Assembly: GCA_047971485.1 (NCBI GenBank)
Contig: JBKDZR010000017.1
Coordinates: 1-57,774, forward strand
Direction of reading: 5' to 3'
Origin: JBKDZR01 sp047971485
GTDB lineage: Bacteria > Pseudomonadota > Alphaproteobacteria > Rhodobacterales > Rhodobacteraceae
DNA: 57,774 nt
Every line of letters begins with the position of its first letter. Position 1 is the first letter of the stretch. The notes under the pieces are model-generated. The model worked only from the letters and a program-made list of their open reading frames with translations, was not told the origin of the DNA and searched no databases. The translations under genes were made by a program, and so were the position numbers. Below, one piece after another: positions 26,688 to 35,802 of the stretch.

Positions 26688-27739
26688 GGGGCAAGATCCG
26701 CCAAGCGTGCCGCCTGATCATGGCTGACCAGCGCATCAATCAGATCCTCCAGATCCCCCTGCATCACCTGGTCCAGCTTGTAGAGCGTCAGGTTGATCCG
26801 ATGATCGGTGACCCGGCCCTGGGGGAAGTTATAGGTCCGGATCCGTTCCGAGCGATCGCCGGACCCCACCTGCGCCTTGCGATCTGCGGCGCGCTCGGCA
26901 TCGGCCTTCTGGCGCTGCATGTCATACAGCCGCGTGCGCAGAACCTGCATGGCAATGGCCCGGTTCTGATGCTGGGATTTTTCCGAACTGGTCACCACGA
27001 TCCCGCTGGGGATGTGGGTCATCCGCACCGCCGAATCGGTGGTGTTGACATGCTGTCCACCCGCACCCGAGGCGCGCATCGTATCAATGCGGATCTCGCT
27101 GGGATCAATCGCGATGTCGACCTCTTCGGCCTCGGGCAACACAGCCACGGTGGCCGCCGAGGTGTGGATCCGCCCGCCCGATTCCGTTTCCGGCACACGC
27201 TGAACCCGGTGCACGCCGGATTCGAACTTGAGCCGGGCAAAGACACCCTCGCCCTCGACCCGGGCCGTCACCTCCTTGACGCCACCCAGTTCGGTCAGCG
27301 CCTGATCCAGGATTTCGAACCGCCATCCCCGCGCCTCGGCATGGCGCTGGTACATGCGCAACAGATCGCCGGCGAACAGCGCCGCCTCATCGCCACCGGT
27401 CCCGGGGCGGATCTCGACCAGCGCAGGGCGGGCATCGGCGGCATCCTTGGGCAACAGCGCCAGTTGCAGCGTCTGTTCCAGATCCGGCAGCCGGGCGGTC
27501 AGGGCCGGCAGTTCCTCGGCGGCCAGGACGCGCATCTCGGGGTCGTCCAGCAGGGCCTCGGTCTCGGCGATCTCGGCCGTCAGCCGGTCATATTCGTCGA
27601 TCCCCGCAACCACCGGCTTCAGGTCGGCATATTCGCGCGACAGATCGGCGATGTCCTCGGGGCGGGCGCCCTCGGACAGCCGGGCCTCGACAAAGGCGAA
27701 GCGGTCGCGGATTTGCGCAAGTTTGTCGATCGGCAGCAT
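26684..27739 (-). CDS. prfA: Peptide chain release factor 1
   Basis: 351-aa factor that terminates translation at UAA and UAG. The peptidyl-hydrolase motif GGQ is in ASGAGGQHVNTTDSAVR; the N-terminal coiled region and RPGTGGDEAALFAGDLLRMY are typical. The C-terminal part contains RTYNFPQGRVTDHRINLT. ATG 27739 (MLPIDKLAQIRDRF) fits the family; the frame stays open upstream but lacks similarity. It is divergent from mazG. Confidence 0.96.
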   Translation of the reverse strand: MLPIDKLAQIRDRFAFVEARLSEGARPEDIADLSREYADLKPVVAGIDEYDRLTAEIAETEALLDDPEMRVLAAEELPALTARLPDLEQTLQLALLPKDAADARPALVEIRPGTGGDEAALFAGDLLRMYQRHAEARGWRFEILDQALTELGGVKEVTARVEGEGVFARLKFESGVHRVQRVPETESGGRIHTSAATVAVLPEAEEVDIAIDPSEIRIDTMRASGAGGQHVNTTDSAVRMTHIPSGIVVTSSEKSQHQNRAIAMQVLRTRLYDMQRQKADAERAADRKAQVGSGDRSERIRTYNFPQGRVTDHRINLTLYKLDQVMQGDLEDLIDALVSHDQAARLADLAP

Positions 27740-27880
27740 GGCCGGGGTTTTGCCGAAGCCGGGCGGCCCGTCAAGGGGGCCGATCCGGGCAGAGGCCCCT
27801 TGATGGGGAAATCCGGGTCGGCCACTGGACATTCCCCGTCCCACGGCCCCATCTGTGCCGGCACCCCAAAGGAGCACATG

Positions 27881-28708
27881 ATGACCACCGCGAAAGATCC
27901 CATCCACGGCACCGAAGACGGCCTGCCCCGCCTGCTGGAGGTCATGCGCCGCCTGCGCGCCCCGGATGGCTGCCCCTGGGACCGGGAACAGGATTTCGCC
28001 TCGATCGCGCGCTACACCATCGAAGAGGCCTATGAAGTCGCTGATGCCATCGCGCGTGAGGACTGGGCGGAACTGAAATACGAATTGGGCGACCTGCTGC
28101 TGCAAACCGTCTTTCACGCCCGGATCGCCGAGGAACGCGGACTGTTCGATTTCCACGCCATCGCGGCGGCGGCAGCCGAAAAGATGATCAACCGCCATCC
28201 CCATGTGTTCGGCGATGAAAGCCCCGAGAAATCAGCCGATCAGCAAACCCTCGACTGGGAGGCCCGCAAAGCCGCCGAACGCGCTGCCCGCGCCCAGGCC
28301 GGGGTGCTGGATGACGTAGCGCTGAACCTGCCGGCCCTGACCCGGGCCGAAAAGCTGCAGAAACGCGCGGCACGGGTGGGCTTTGACTGGGACAATGCGG
28401 ATGCGGTGCTGGACAAGCTGATCGAGGAATGCGCCGAACTGGCCGAGGCCCGACATCGGCTGGATGCGGATGCCATCGAGGATGAGATGGGCGATATCCT
28501 TTTTGTTCTGGCCAACCTGGCCCGTCATCTGAAGGTGGACCCCGAGGCCGCCCTGCGCCGTACCAACGCCAAGTTTACCAGCCGTTTCAAGTTTATAGAA
28601 GCCGCGCTTGCCAGCCAGAACCGCACCCCCGAGCGCGCCAGCCTTGCCGAGATGGAAAGCCTCTGGCAGGCGGCCAAGATGGCCCCGACCGACCGCCCGG
28701 AGAAGTGA
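27881..28708 (+). CDS. mazG: Nucleoside triphosphate pyrophosphohydrolase MazG
   Basis: 275-aa enzyme that hydrolyses (d)NTPs to monophosphates and pyrophosphate. There are two MazG-type modules: the N-terminal CPWDREQDFASIARYTIEEAYEV with metal-binding EEAYE and ELGDLLLQTVFHA, and the C-terminal KLIEECAELAEA and DEMGDILFVLANLAR. AAAGGAG precedes two ATGs at 27878 and 27881; the second has the better spacing (6 nt). Confidence 0.93.
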   Translation: MTTAKDPIHGTEDGLPRLLEVMRRLRAPDGCPWDREQDFASIARYTIEEAYEVADAIAREDWAELKYELGDLLLQTVFHARIAEERGLFDFHAIAAAAAEKMINRHPHVFGDESPEKSADQQTLDWEARKAAERAARAQAGVLDDVALNLPALTRAEKLQKRAARVGFDWDNADAVLDKLIEECAELAEARHRLDADAIEDEMGDILFVLANLARHLKVDPEAALRRTNAKFTSRFKFIEAALASQNRTPERASLAEMESLWQAAKMAPTDRPEK

Positions 28709-28789
28709 TCCGGCGACCGCAGGCCACGCCGATCCCGCTTTTCATTCCGCACCGCACGCGGCACAGTGGCGACAGGCAAGGAGACCCCC

Positions 28790-29743
28790 ATGACCACCGC
28801 ACCGCGCAAGATCATCATCGACACCGATCCCGGCCAGGATGATGCCGTGGCCATCCTGCTGGCCCTGGCCAGCCCGGAACTGGAAGTGCTGGGTATTACC
28901 TGTGTGGCCGGCAATGTGCCCCTGCCCCTGACGCTGATCAACGCCCGCAAGGTCTGCGAACTGGCCCGACGGCGGGATATACCGGTTTTCGCCGGGGCCG
29001 ATGCGCCCCTTGTCCGCGATCTGGTCACTGCTGAACGGGTCCACGGCAAGACCGGGCTGGATGGCCATGACCTGCCCGATCCACAGATGCCGGTACAAAC
29101 CACGCCCGCTGCCGAGTTCCTGATCCACACCCTGCGCCGTGAACCGCCGGGCACCATCACGCTCTGCCCCTTGGGCCCGCTGACCAACATCGCCACCGCG
29201 CTGAAACACGCCCCCGATATCGCCCCACGCATCCGCGAGATCGTGTTGATGGGCGGGGCCTGTTTCGAAGGCGGCAACATCTCGCCGGCCGCCGAGTTCA
29301 ATATTTTCGTCGACCCCGAGGCCGCCGCCCGGGTCTTTGCCAGCGGTGTCCCAATCACCCTGTTGCCGTTGGATGTCACCCACAAGGTGCTGATCACCGC
29401 ACCGCGGCTGGGGGCGATCCGCGCCCTTGGCTCGCCGGTGGGCGATGCGGTGGCCGGCTGGACGGATTTCTTCGAACGCTATGATATCGAGAAATACGAC
29501 AGCCCCGGTGCGCCGCTGCATGATCCCTGCGTCATCGCCTATCTGCTGGACCCGGATCTGTTCGCCGGCCGCTTCATCAATGTCGAAATCGAAACCGCCA
29601 GCCCCCTGACCCGGGGCATGACCGTTGCCGACTGGTGGGGTGTGACCGACCGCGCCCCCAACGCCACCTTCATCCGCGATGTCGATGCCGACGGGTTCTT
29701 CGCCCTGCTGACCGAAAGGCTTGCGACCTATGATGGCCCCTGA
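28790..29743 (+). CDS. Inosine/uridine-preferring nucleoside hydrolase
   Basis: 317-aa hydrolase splitting ribonucleosides into base and ribose. The N-terminal calcium-binding motif IIIDTDPGQDDAVAILLAL is diagnostic (DTDPGxDD). GPLTNIATALKHAP and VLMGGACFEGGNISPAAEFNIFVDPEAA follow, and a late conserved HDPCVIAYLLDP carries Asp for calcium. AAGGAG lies before the ATG at 28790. The 3' end overlaps the start of the asparaginase-like gene, suggesting joint use in nucleoside/nitrogen salvage. Confidence 0.93.
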   Translation: MTTAPRKIIIDTDPGQDDAVAILLALASPELEVLGITCVAGNVPLPLTLINARKVCELARRRDIPVFAGADAPLVRDLVTAERVHGKTGLDGHDLPDPQMPVQTTPAAEFLIHTLRREPPGTITLCPLGPLTNIATALKHAPDIAPRIREIVLMGGACFEGGNISPAAEFNIFVDPEAAARVFASGVPITLLPLDVTHKVLITAPRLGAIRALGSPVGDAVAGWTDFFERYDIEKYDSPGAPLHDPCVIAYLLDPDLFAGRFINVEIETASPLTRGMTVADWWGVTDRAPNATFIRDVDADGFFALLTERLATYDGP

Positions 29744-30227
29744 TCTGCGCATCCTCGTTACCGGCGGCACGCTGGACAAAATCCATGACATGCTGGGTGA
29801 GCGTCTGGCTTTTGCCCCCGATGGCGGCACCCATCTGCCCGAGATCCTGACCCGGGGGCGCTGTGCCTTTCCGATCGTGCAACAGGTCCTGATGAAGGAC
29901 AGTCTTGACTTCACCGATGCCGACCGCGCGGCCATTCTGGCCGCTGCCCAAGCCGCCCCGGACCCCGCGCTGGTCATCACCCACGGCACCGGTACCATGG
30001 GCGAAACCGCGCGCTTTCTGGCCGGGCATCTGCCGGGCAAGACCGTGGTGCTGACCGGCGCCATGCGGCCCCATTCACTGGGCCGTTCGGATGCCGCCTT
30101 CAACCTGGGCGGGGCGATCATCGCGGCCCAGACGCTGCCACCGGGGATCTATGGCGTGATGAATGGCCGGGTCTTTGTCGCCGGGGATCTGGACAAGAAC
30201 ACAGCCACTGGCCGTTTCGACGACTGA
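29730..30227 (+). CDS. Half-length asparaginase-domain protein
   Basis: 165 aa, matching only the N-terminal domain of L-asparaginases (about 330 aa in full enzymes). The first active-site loop is present (ILVTGGTLDKIHD, with the nucleophile Thr of TGGT). The second loop reads THGTGTMGETA where asparaginases have HGTDT, so the catalytic Asp position is Gly. A family of such single-domain proteins exists; activity of this one is doubtful. The reading frame overlaps the end of the nucleoside hydrolase gene; ATG 29730 or 29733 are the likely starts, with a TTG at 29721 also in frame. Confidence 0.78.
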   Translation: MMAPDLRILVTGGTLDKIHDMLGERLAFAPDGGTHLPEILTRGRCAFPIVQQVLMKDSLDFTDADRAAILAAAQAAPDPALVITHGTGTMGETARFLAGHLPGKTVVLTGAMRPHSLGRSDAAFNLGGAIIAAQTLPPGIYGVMNGRVFVAGDLDKNTATGRFDD

Positions 30228-30248
30228 TCCCTCACAAGGACCCTGCCG

Positions 30249-31670
30249 ATGCCGCTTCGCATTTCGTTCGATAACAGCTATGCCCGCCTGCCGGATCGCT
30301 TTTTCCATCGCCAGACGGCCCAGCCGGTGGCCGCCCCGCGCCTGCTGGCACTGAATGAGCCGCTGGCCCGCACCCTTGGCCTGTCCCCCCAGGATCTGCG
30401 CAGCCCCGAGGGTCTGGCCATGCTGTCCGGCAACGCCGCCCCCGACGGCGCCCAGCCCCTGGCCCAGGCCTATGCCGGACATCAGTTCGGCAATTGGGTG
30501 CCGCAGTTGGGGGACGGGCGGGCCCTGCTGCTGGGCGAGGTCGTGGATGCCCGGGGGATCCGCCGGGACATCCAGTTGAAAGGGTCCGGGCGCACGCCCT
30601 TTTCGCGCCAGGGGGACGGGCGCGCCTGGTTGGGCCCGGTGCTGCGCGAATACCTGGTCAGCGAGGCGATGCATGCCATGGGCCTGGCCACCACCCGCGC
30701 CCTGGCAGCCGTGGCCACGGGCGAGACGGTGCTCCGCGAACGTCCCCTGCCCGGCGCCATTCTGACCCGCGTGGCCAGCAGCCATATCCGCGTCGGCACA
30801 TTCCAGTATTTCGCCGCCCGCCGCGACGAAGACGCCCTGCGCCTGCTGTGCGATCACACCATCGCCCGCCACTATCCACAAGCGACGGGCGCGCTGGATC
30901 TGCTGCGCGGGGTCATCGCCGCCCAGGCCCGGCTGGTGGCGTCCTGGATGGGGGTCGGTTTCATCCATGGGGTGATGAACACCGACAATTGCGCGATCAG
31001 CGGCGAGACCCTCGACTATGGGCCCTGCGCCTTCATGGATGATTATGCCGCCGCGCGGGTTTTCAGTTCCATCGACCAGTTCGGCCGCTACGCCTATGCC
31101 AACCAGCCGCAGATGGCGGTGTGGAACCTGGCACAACTGGCCAGCGCACTTCTGCCGCTGATCGACCCGGATGGCGACAAGGCGGTGGAGATCGCGACCG
31201 AGGCCGTGCACGCCTTTCCCGCCCTCTACCAGACCCAATGGCTGGCCATCTTCTGCGCCAAGCTGGGGCTCAGGGGATCTGACCCTGGGGATACGGCGCT
31301 GGTCACCGATCTGCTGGCGGCAATGGAACGGGGCGGTGCCGATTTCACCAATACCTTCGCCAGCCTGCCCGATGATCCCGCAGCCGCCTTTGCCCGGCCC
31401 GAGGCCCTGGGCGATTGGCCCGATCGCTATGCGGCGCGCCTGGCCCAACAGGGCGGAGCCGACCGCGCAGCCCAGGCCCAGGCCAACCCGCTGGTCATTC
31501 CCCGCAACCATCAGCTTGAGGCGGTGATCGCCGCCGCCGAAACCGGCGACCTGACCCCTTTCACCGATCTGCTGGCCATCGTGACCGCCCCGTTCACGCC
31601 CCCGCCTGACCGCTATCGCGCCCCCCCCCGTCCGGAGGAAAAGATCGCCGCCACCTTCTGCGGCACCTGA
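30249..31670 (+). CDS. selO: Protein adenylyltransferase SelO (YdiU family)
   Basis: 473-aa pseudokinase-fold enzyme that transfers AMP to protein hydroxyl groups, linked to oxidative stress. Conserved pieces are GHQFGNWVPQLGDGRA, the nucleotide-binding DIQLKGSGRTPFSRQGDGRA, and the metal-binding VGFIHGVMNTDNCAISGETLDYGPCAF. The C terminus ends TFCGT: the penultimate Cys region is where eukaryotic SelO carries selenocysteine. An AAGGA ribosome-binding site precedes the ATG. It starts 21 nt after the asparaginase-like gene. Confidence 0.93.
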   Translation: MPLRISFDNSYARLPDRFFHRQTAQPVAAPRLLALNEPLARTLGLSPQDLRSPEGLAMLSGNAAPDGAQPLAQAYAGHQFGNWVPQLGDGRALLLGEVVDARGIRRDIQLKGSGRTPFSRQGDGRAWLGPVLREYLVSEAMHAMGLATTRALAAVATGETVLRERPLPGAILTRVASSHIRVGTFQYFAARRDEDALRLLCDHTIARHYPQATGALDLLRGVIAAQARLVASWMGVGFIHGVMNTDNCAISGETLDYGPCAFMDDYAAARVFSSIDQFGRYAYANQPQMAVWNLAQLASALLPLIDPDGDKAVEIATEAVHAFPALYQTQWLAIFCAKLGLRGSDPGDTALVTDLLAAMERGGADFTNTFASLPDDPAAAFARPEALGDWPDRYAARLAQQGGADRAAQAQANPLVIPRNHQLEAVIAAAETGDLTPFTDLLAIVTAPFTPPPDRYRAPPRPEEKIAATFCGT

Positions 31671-31874
31671 CGCAGGGCTGCGGCCAGTTGCGCCCTTTCC
31701 CGCGCGGGACGGTTCCGAAAGGCGCTGCCCTCACAGGACGGCCCCGCCCCCACAGCACGGCCCCGCCCCCACAACACGGCCCCGCCCCGTTTCCGCCAAA
31801 CGTACTTTCGGGGTAGTGGCACCGGCCCCCTTGCGTTACCTCTGTCGGACATCGCAATTTCACCGGTGGCCGGC
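31671..31874. other. selO-fur intergenic region
   Basis: 204 nt with no supported gene. Its middle carries the 19-bp GC-rich tandem repeat described separately. I found no convincing promoter hexamers for the fur gene; the sequence after the repeat (about 31800-31830) is the likely place. Confidence 0.35.
31740..31788. repeat. 19-bp tandem repeat, about 2.6 copies
   Basis: Two full units of GGCCCCGCCCCCACARCAC (31740-31758, 31759-31777; R is G then A) and a partial third unit (31778-31788). The units differ at one base only. Such short tandem repeats can vary in copy number by slippage. Confidence 0.85.
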
Positions 31875-32303
31875 ATGACCGACAGCATCATCAAGCAATG
31901 CGAAGCCAAAGGGCTTCGTCTGACAGAACAGCGCCGCACCATCGCGCGGGTCCTGCAAGAGGCGTCGGATCATCCCGATGTCGAGGAACTGCACGCCCGG
32001 GCGACAAACGTCGACCCGAGGATTTCCATCGCCACGGTCTATCGGACGGTCAAACTGTTCGAAGAGGCCGGCATCCTTGATCGCCATGATTTCGGCGACG
32101 GCCGCGCCCGCTATGAAACCGCCGACCGCGAACACCATGACCACCTGATCGACATGACGACAGGCCAGGTGATCGAATTCATTGATCCTGAGATCGAGGA
32201 AATTCAGGAACGGGTCGCCCGCAAGCTGGGCTATCGCCTGAAGGGCCACCGGCTGGAGCTGTATGGCGTTCCGCTGGACCCGTCCCAGCGCCGCGATCCA
32301 TAG
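31875..32303 (+). CDS. fur: Fur/Mur-family metalloregulator
   Basis: 142-aa regulator sensing iron, or manganese in Mur-type alphaproteobacterial members. The winged-helix part contains GLRLTEQRRTIARVLQEA and SIATVYRTVKLFEEAGI. Metal-binding histidines lie in EHHDHLIDMTTGQVIEF. The C-terminal zinc-binding CxxC pairs of classical Fur are absent, as in Rhodobacterales Fur/Mur. A GTG at 31866 is an alternative start; ATG 31875 gives the usual MTDSIIKQCEAKG. Whether Fe or Mn is sensed cannot be told from sequence. Confidence 0.88.
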   Translation: MTDSIIKQCEAKGLRLTEQRRTIARVLQEASDHPDVEELHARATNVDPRISIATVYRTVKLFEEAGILDRHDFGDGRARYETADREHHDHLIDMTTGQVIEFIDPEIEEIQERVARKLGYRLKGHRLELYGVPLDPSQRRDP

Positions 32304-32425
32304 GCGGCCATTGGCCCATCGCGCGGATGTGTTCGGACTTGAGCACCCCCGGTTCTGGAAATCCGCGCCCCGCGTTCTGTTTTCTTGAAAGCGACCATGC
32401 GTCGTGTGAAAACAGGAGCAGACAC

Positions 32426-33010
32426 ATGAAATCTTTTGCGACAGCGGGCCTGATCGGCCTGATCGCCGCGCCGGGCTTTGCCGGCAGCATCGCCGAACCG
32501 GTCGTTGAACCCGTCCCCGTCCCGGTCATGGCCCCGCCGCCGGCGGTCAGCGCCTGGGCCGGGCCCTATGGCGGTGTGCAGATGGGCTATGGCTGGTCCG
32601 ACGACGAGCTTGAGGGCGACGGGGGCATCGGTGGGGTGCATCTTGGCTATCTTGCCAATTCCGGTAAATTCGTCTTCGGTGGCGAGGTCGATTACGACTG
32701 GGCCGACTATGATTTCGATGACAGCCATGGCCAGATGGACGGGGTTGGCCGGCTCAAGCTGATCGGCGGCTATGACATGGGGCCGATGCTGGCCTATGCC
32801 ACTGCAGGCGCGGCCTATGGATCGGCCCGGATCGACGGCAGCGATCGCGACGACTGGGGCTGGCTGGCCGGCGTCGGAATGAAATACCAAATCGACGCGG
32901 CCTGGTCTGTGGGCGGCGAAATCCTGTATCACCAGTTCGACGATTTCGACGACAGCGGGTACGACACGGATCTGACAACGGCGACGGTGCGGGTCAGCTA
33001 TCACTTCTGA
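32426..33010 (+). CDS. Small outer-membrane beta-barrel protein
   Basis: 194 aa. A signal peptide (MKSFATAGLIGLIAAPGFAG) is followed by a proline-rich linker (EPVVEPVPVPVMAPPP) and an eight-strand-type barrel (AGPYGGVQMGYGW, GGEVDYDWADYDF, WSVGGEILYHQF) ending in the outer-membrane sorting terminus VRVSYHF. It resembles the opacity/Omp25/OmpW-like porin-type proteins of alphaproteobacteria. The barrel is Asp-rich. AGGAG lies 7 nt before the ATG. It is followed by a strong terminator hairpin. Confidence 0.85.
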   Translation: MKSFATAGLIGLIAAPGFAGSIAEPVVEPVPVPVMAPPPAVSAWAGPYGGVQMGYGWSDDELEGDGGIGGVHLGYLANSGKFVFGGEVDYDWADYDFDDSHGQMDGVGRLKLIGGYDMGPMLAYATAGAAYGSARIDGSDRDDWGWLAGVGMKYQIDAAWSVGGEILYHQFDDFDDSGYDTDLTTATVRVSYHF

Positions 33011-33070
33011 TCCCCCTTGCCCGCCGGCCCTGTTGCCCCATCGCCGCGGTGCAGGGCCCCTACGGCCCCG

Positions 33071-33100
33071 ATCCGGGCTGTTCCCATGGACAGCCCGGAT
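33071..33100 (+). terminator. Strong hairpin after the outer-membrane protein gene
   Basis: Perfect 11-bp stem ATCCGGGCTGT/ACAGCCCGGAT with an 8-nt loop, followed by ATTT. It is 60 nt after the stop and 50 nt before the lipoprotein start. One of the most convincing intrinsic-terminator candidates in the window. Confidence 0.6.
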
Positions 33101-33149
33101 ATTTGCTGGAATGTTCCCTCGTGCGAAACAAAAGGGGATCCTACACGAC

Positions 33150-33479
33150 ATGGGCCGCTATCAAACGATCATCGCCGCCGCGCCCATCGCGGCCTTTCTG
33201 GCCGGCTGTCAGATGCAGGGCACGACCTCGGCCAAGGCAACCCCGCCCGGCACTCTGCCCGCCTTTTCCGCCATCTGTCCCGGCGACATGCAGGTGCGAT
33301 CGGCTGCCGGCGGTCCCGTCTTTATCAATGGCACCGAGGCCGTAATGACCAAGTTCAACGATTTCTTTTATGAAGCAAAACGTCCCGGTCTCAGCGTTTC
33401 GGTCAGCATCGACACGGCCGGCCGCCCCCATGTCGCCTATATCGTGCCTGGCGCCCACGGCGCGTGCCGGATGACCTGA
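33150..33479 (+). CDS. Small lipoprotein of unknown function
   Basis: 109 aa. A lipoprotein signal (MGRYQTIIAAAPIAAFLAGC) ends in the lipobox LAGC, giving a mature protein anchored at its N-terminal cysteine. The rest contains two further cysteines (SAICPGDM and HGACRMT), possibly a disulfide. I recognise no family. AAGGGGA precedes the ATG. Nearby membrane-protein genes suggest an envelope location only. Confidence 0.65.
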   Translation: MGRYQTIIAAAPIAAFLAGCQMQGTTSAKATPPGTLPAFSAICPGDMQVRSAAGGPVFINGTEAVMTKFNDFFYEAKRPGLSVSVSIDTAGRPHVAYIVPGAHGACRMT

Positions 33480-33525
33480 GCCAACGGCCCTTTCCCTTCC
33501 CTGGCAAAGCCCGTATCCGACGGGC

Positions 33526-34416
33526 ATGACTGATGTGAACACGTCCCGGAACGGCACTGCGGCCGGCATGCTTTGGATGGTGGCCTCCATGGCCGCCTTC
33601 GCCACCGAGGATGTTTTCGTCAAGTTTCTCGCACAGCGCCTGCCCGTCACCCAGATCATGGCCCTGCTCAGTATCAGCGGCGGGCTGGTGTTCATCCTCT
33701 GGGCCCGGTTGCGCCACCAGCCGATGATCTGGCGGGACCTGTTGCTGCCCTCGGTCATGTGGCGCAACCTGGGCGAGGTAATCGGTACGTTCAGCTTCGT
33801 CACCGCCCTGGCCCTGACCCCCCTGTCCAGCGCCTCGGCGATCCTGCAGGCCACGCCACTGGCCGTGGTGTTGGGCGCTGCCCTGTTTCTGGGCACTCGC
33901 GTCGGCTGGCGGCGCTGGCTGGCCATCGGCGCAGGCTTTGGCGGCGTGCTGCTGATCCTGCGCCCCGGGCTGGACGCATTTCAGCCCGCCTCGCTGTTCG
34001 CCGTAGCCGGGGTTATTGGTCTGTCGGTCCGCGACCTTGCGACACGGGCCAGCCCCCCGCGCATCCCCGCCCAGGTCCTGGCGGCCCAGGGGTTTGCCCT
34101 GGTCGGTCTGGTCGCGCTTTGCCTGCTGCCCTTCGGGCCGCCCCCGGTCCTGCCCAGTGGATCCGAACTGCTGTTGCTGATCTGCGCCACATCGACCGGG
34201 GTTATCGGCTATTACACCCTGACCATGGCCATGCGTCAGGGGGACATCACCCTGGTCACCCCGTTCCGATACAGCCGGATGCTGTTCGCCATGGGCTTTG
34301 GCATGGTGATCTTCGGCGAACGGCCGGACCTGGCCACCGCCCTCGGTGCCGCGATCATCATCGGATCGGGCCTGTATACCCTGTCACGAGACCGCACAGC
34401 ACGCCATGCCGCTTAG
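33526..34416 (+). CDS. EamA/DMT-family transporter
   Basis: 296-aa inner-membrane protein with about ten hydrophobic segments in two EamA repeats. Examples are GMLWMVASMAAFATEDVFVKFLA (first helix with the family Glu) and LLLLICATSTGVIGYYTLTMAM. Members export metabolites or amino acids; the substrate is unknown. It lies alone between the lipoprotein gene and eno. Confidence 0.85.
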   Translation: MTDVNTSRNGTAAGMLWMVASMAAFATEDVFVKFLAQRLPVTQIMALLSISGGLVFILWARLRHQPMIWRDLLLPSVMWRNLGEVIGTFSFVTALALTPLSSASAILQATPLAVVLGAALFLGTRVGWRRWLAIGAGFGGVLLILRPGLDAFQPASLFAVAGVIGLSVRDLATRASPPRIPAQVLAAQGFALVGLVALCLLPFGPPPVLPSGSELLLLICATSTGVIGYYTLTMAMRQGDITLVTPFRYSRMLFAMGFGMVIFGERPDLATALGAAIIIGSGLYTLSRDRTARHAA

Positions 34417-34512
34417 GTCCCCCGGAAACCACGGGCGCAAGCCGGCGCTTTCCTCGCCCCCGCCATCGGGCTAAGACAGCGCCAAACTCGAACCACGAAG
34501 GTGCAGGACCAC

Positions 34513-35790
34513 ATGAGCACGATCATAGACATCATCGGCCGCGAAATCCTCGACAGCCGGGGCAACCCTACTGTCGAAGTGGACGTCATCCTGGAAGATG
34601 GCAGCATGGGCCGGGCCGCCGTGCCCTCAGGTGCCTCGACCGGGGCCCATGAGGCCGTGGAACGCCGCGATGGCGACGCCGCCCGCTACAAGGGCAAGGG
34701 CGTGCTGGAGGCCGTGGCCGCCGTCAATGGCGAACTGGCCGAGGCCCTGGTCGGCATGGACGCCACCGAACAGGTCGCCCTGGACGAGGCCATGCTGGAA
34801 ATCGACGGCACCCCCAACAAGGGACGGCTGGGCGCCAATGCGATCCTCGGGGTCAGCCTGGCCGTGGCCAAGGCGGCAGCCGACTTCACCGGCCAGCCGC
34901 TTTACCGCTATGTCGGCGGCACCTCGGCGCGGGTTCTGCCGGTGCCGATGATGAACATCATCAATGGCGGCGAACATGCCGACAACCCGATCGACATCCA
35001 GGAGTTCATGATCATGCCGGTCAGTGCCGGCACTATCCGCGATGCCGTGCGCATGGGCGCCGAGGTGTTCCACACGCTGAAATCGGAACTGTCGGGCGCG
35101 GGCCTGGCCACCGGGATCGGTGATGAGGGCGGTTTTGCCCCAAACCTGTCCTCAACCCGCGAGGCCCTGGATTTCATTCTGAGATCCATCGAGAAAGCTG
35201 GCTACAAACCCGGTGAGGATATCCACCTGGCCCTGGACTGCGCCTCGACCGAATACTTCAAGAATGGAAAATATGTTCTTGAAGGAGAAGGAAAAAGCCT
35301 GACATCAGAAGAGAATGTCACCTATCTGGCCGATCTCTGCGACGCCTACCCGATTCTTTCGATCGAAGATGGCTGCGCCGAAGATGACTGGGACGGCTGG
35401 AAAATCCTGACCGACCGTCTGGGCGACAAGGTGCAACTGGTCGGCGACGATCTGTTCGTCACCAACCCGGTACGTCTGGCCGATGGCATTGCACGCGGCG
35501 TGGCCAATTCCATGCTGGTCAAGGTCAACCAGATCGGCAGCCTGACGGAAACCCTGCGCGCCGTCGATATGGCCCATAGGGCGCGCTATACCAACGTCAT
35601 GTCGCACCGTTCCGGCGAAACCGAGGATGCCACCATCGCCGATCTGGCCGTGGCCACCAATTGTGGCCAGATCAAGACCGGCTCGCTGTGCCGCTCGGAC
35701 CGGCTTGCCAAGTACAACCAACTGATCCGCATCGAAGAAATGCTGGGCGAAACGGCAATCTATGCCGGCGCTTCGATCCTGAAGCGCTGA
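34513..35790 (+). CDS. eno: Enolase
   Basis: 425-aa glycolytic enzyme interconverting 2-phosphoglycerate and phosphoenolpyruvate. Key motifs are AVPSGASTGAHEAVE, GDDLFVTNP, metal ligands in LSIEDGCAEDDW, the signature MLVKVNQIGSLTET and MSHRSGETED. A GCAGGA sequence precedes ATG 34513; a GTG at 34501 would add four residues. It faces the zwf-pgl-pgi operon across 35 nt, so lower glycolysis and the Entner-Doudoroff entry genes are neighbours. Confidence 0.98.
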   Translation: MSTIIDIIGREILDSRGNPTVEVDVILEDGSMGRAAVPSGASTGAHEAVERRDGDAARYKGKGVLEAVAAVNGELAEALVGMDATEQVALDEAMLEIDGTPNKGRLGANAILGVSLAVAKAAADFTGQPLYRYVGGTSARVLPVPMMNIINGGEHADNPIDIQEFMIMPVSAGTIRDAVRMGAEVFHTLKSELSGAGLATGIGDEGGFAPNLSSTREALDFILRSIEKAGYKPGEDIHLALDCASTEYFKNGKYVLEGEGKSLTSEENVTYLADLCDAYPILSIEDGCAEDDWDGWKILTDRLGDKVQLVGDDLFVTNPVRLADGIARGVANSMLVKVNQIGSLTETLRAVDMAHRARYTNVMSHRSGETEDATIADLAVATNCGQIKTGSLCRSDRLAKYNQLIRIEEMLGETAIYAGASILKR

Positions 35791-35802
35791 TCCCGAAACG
35801 GG

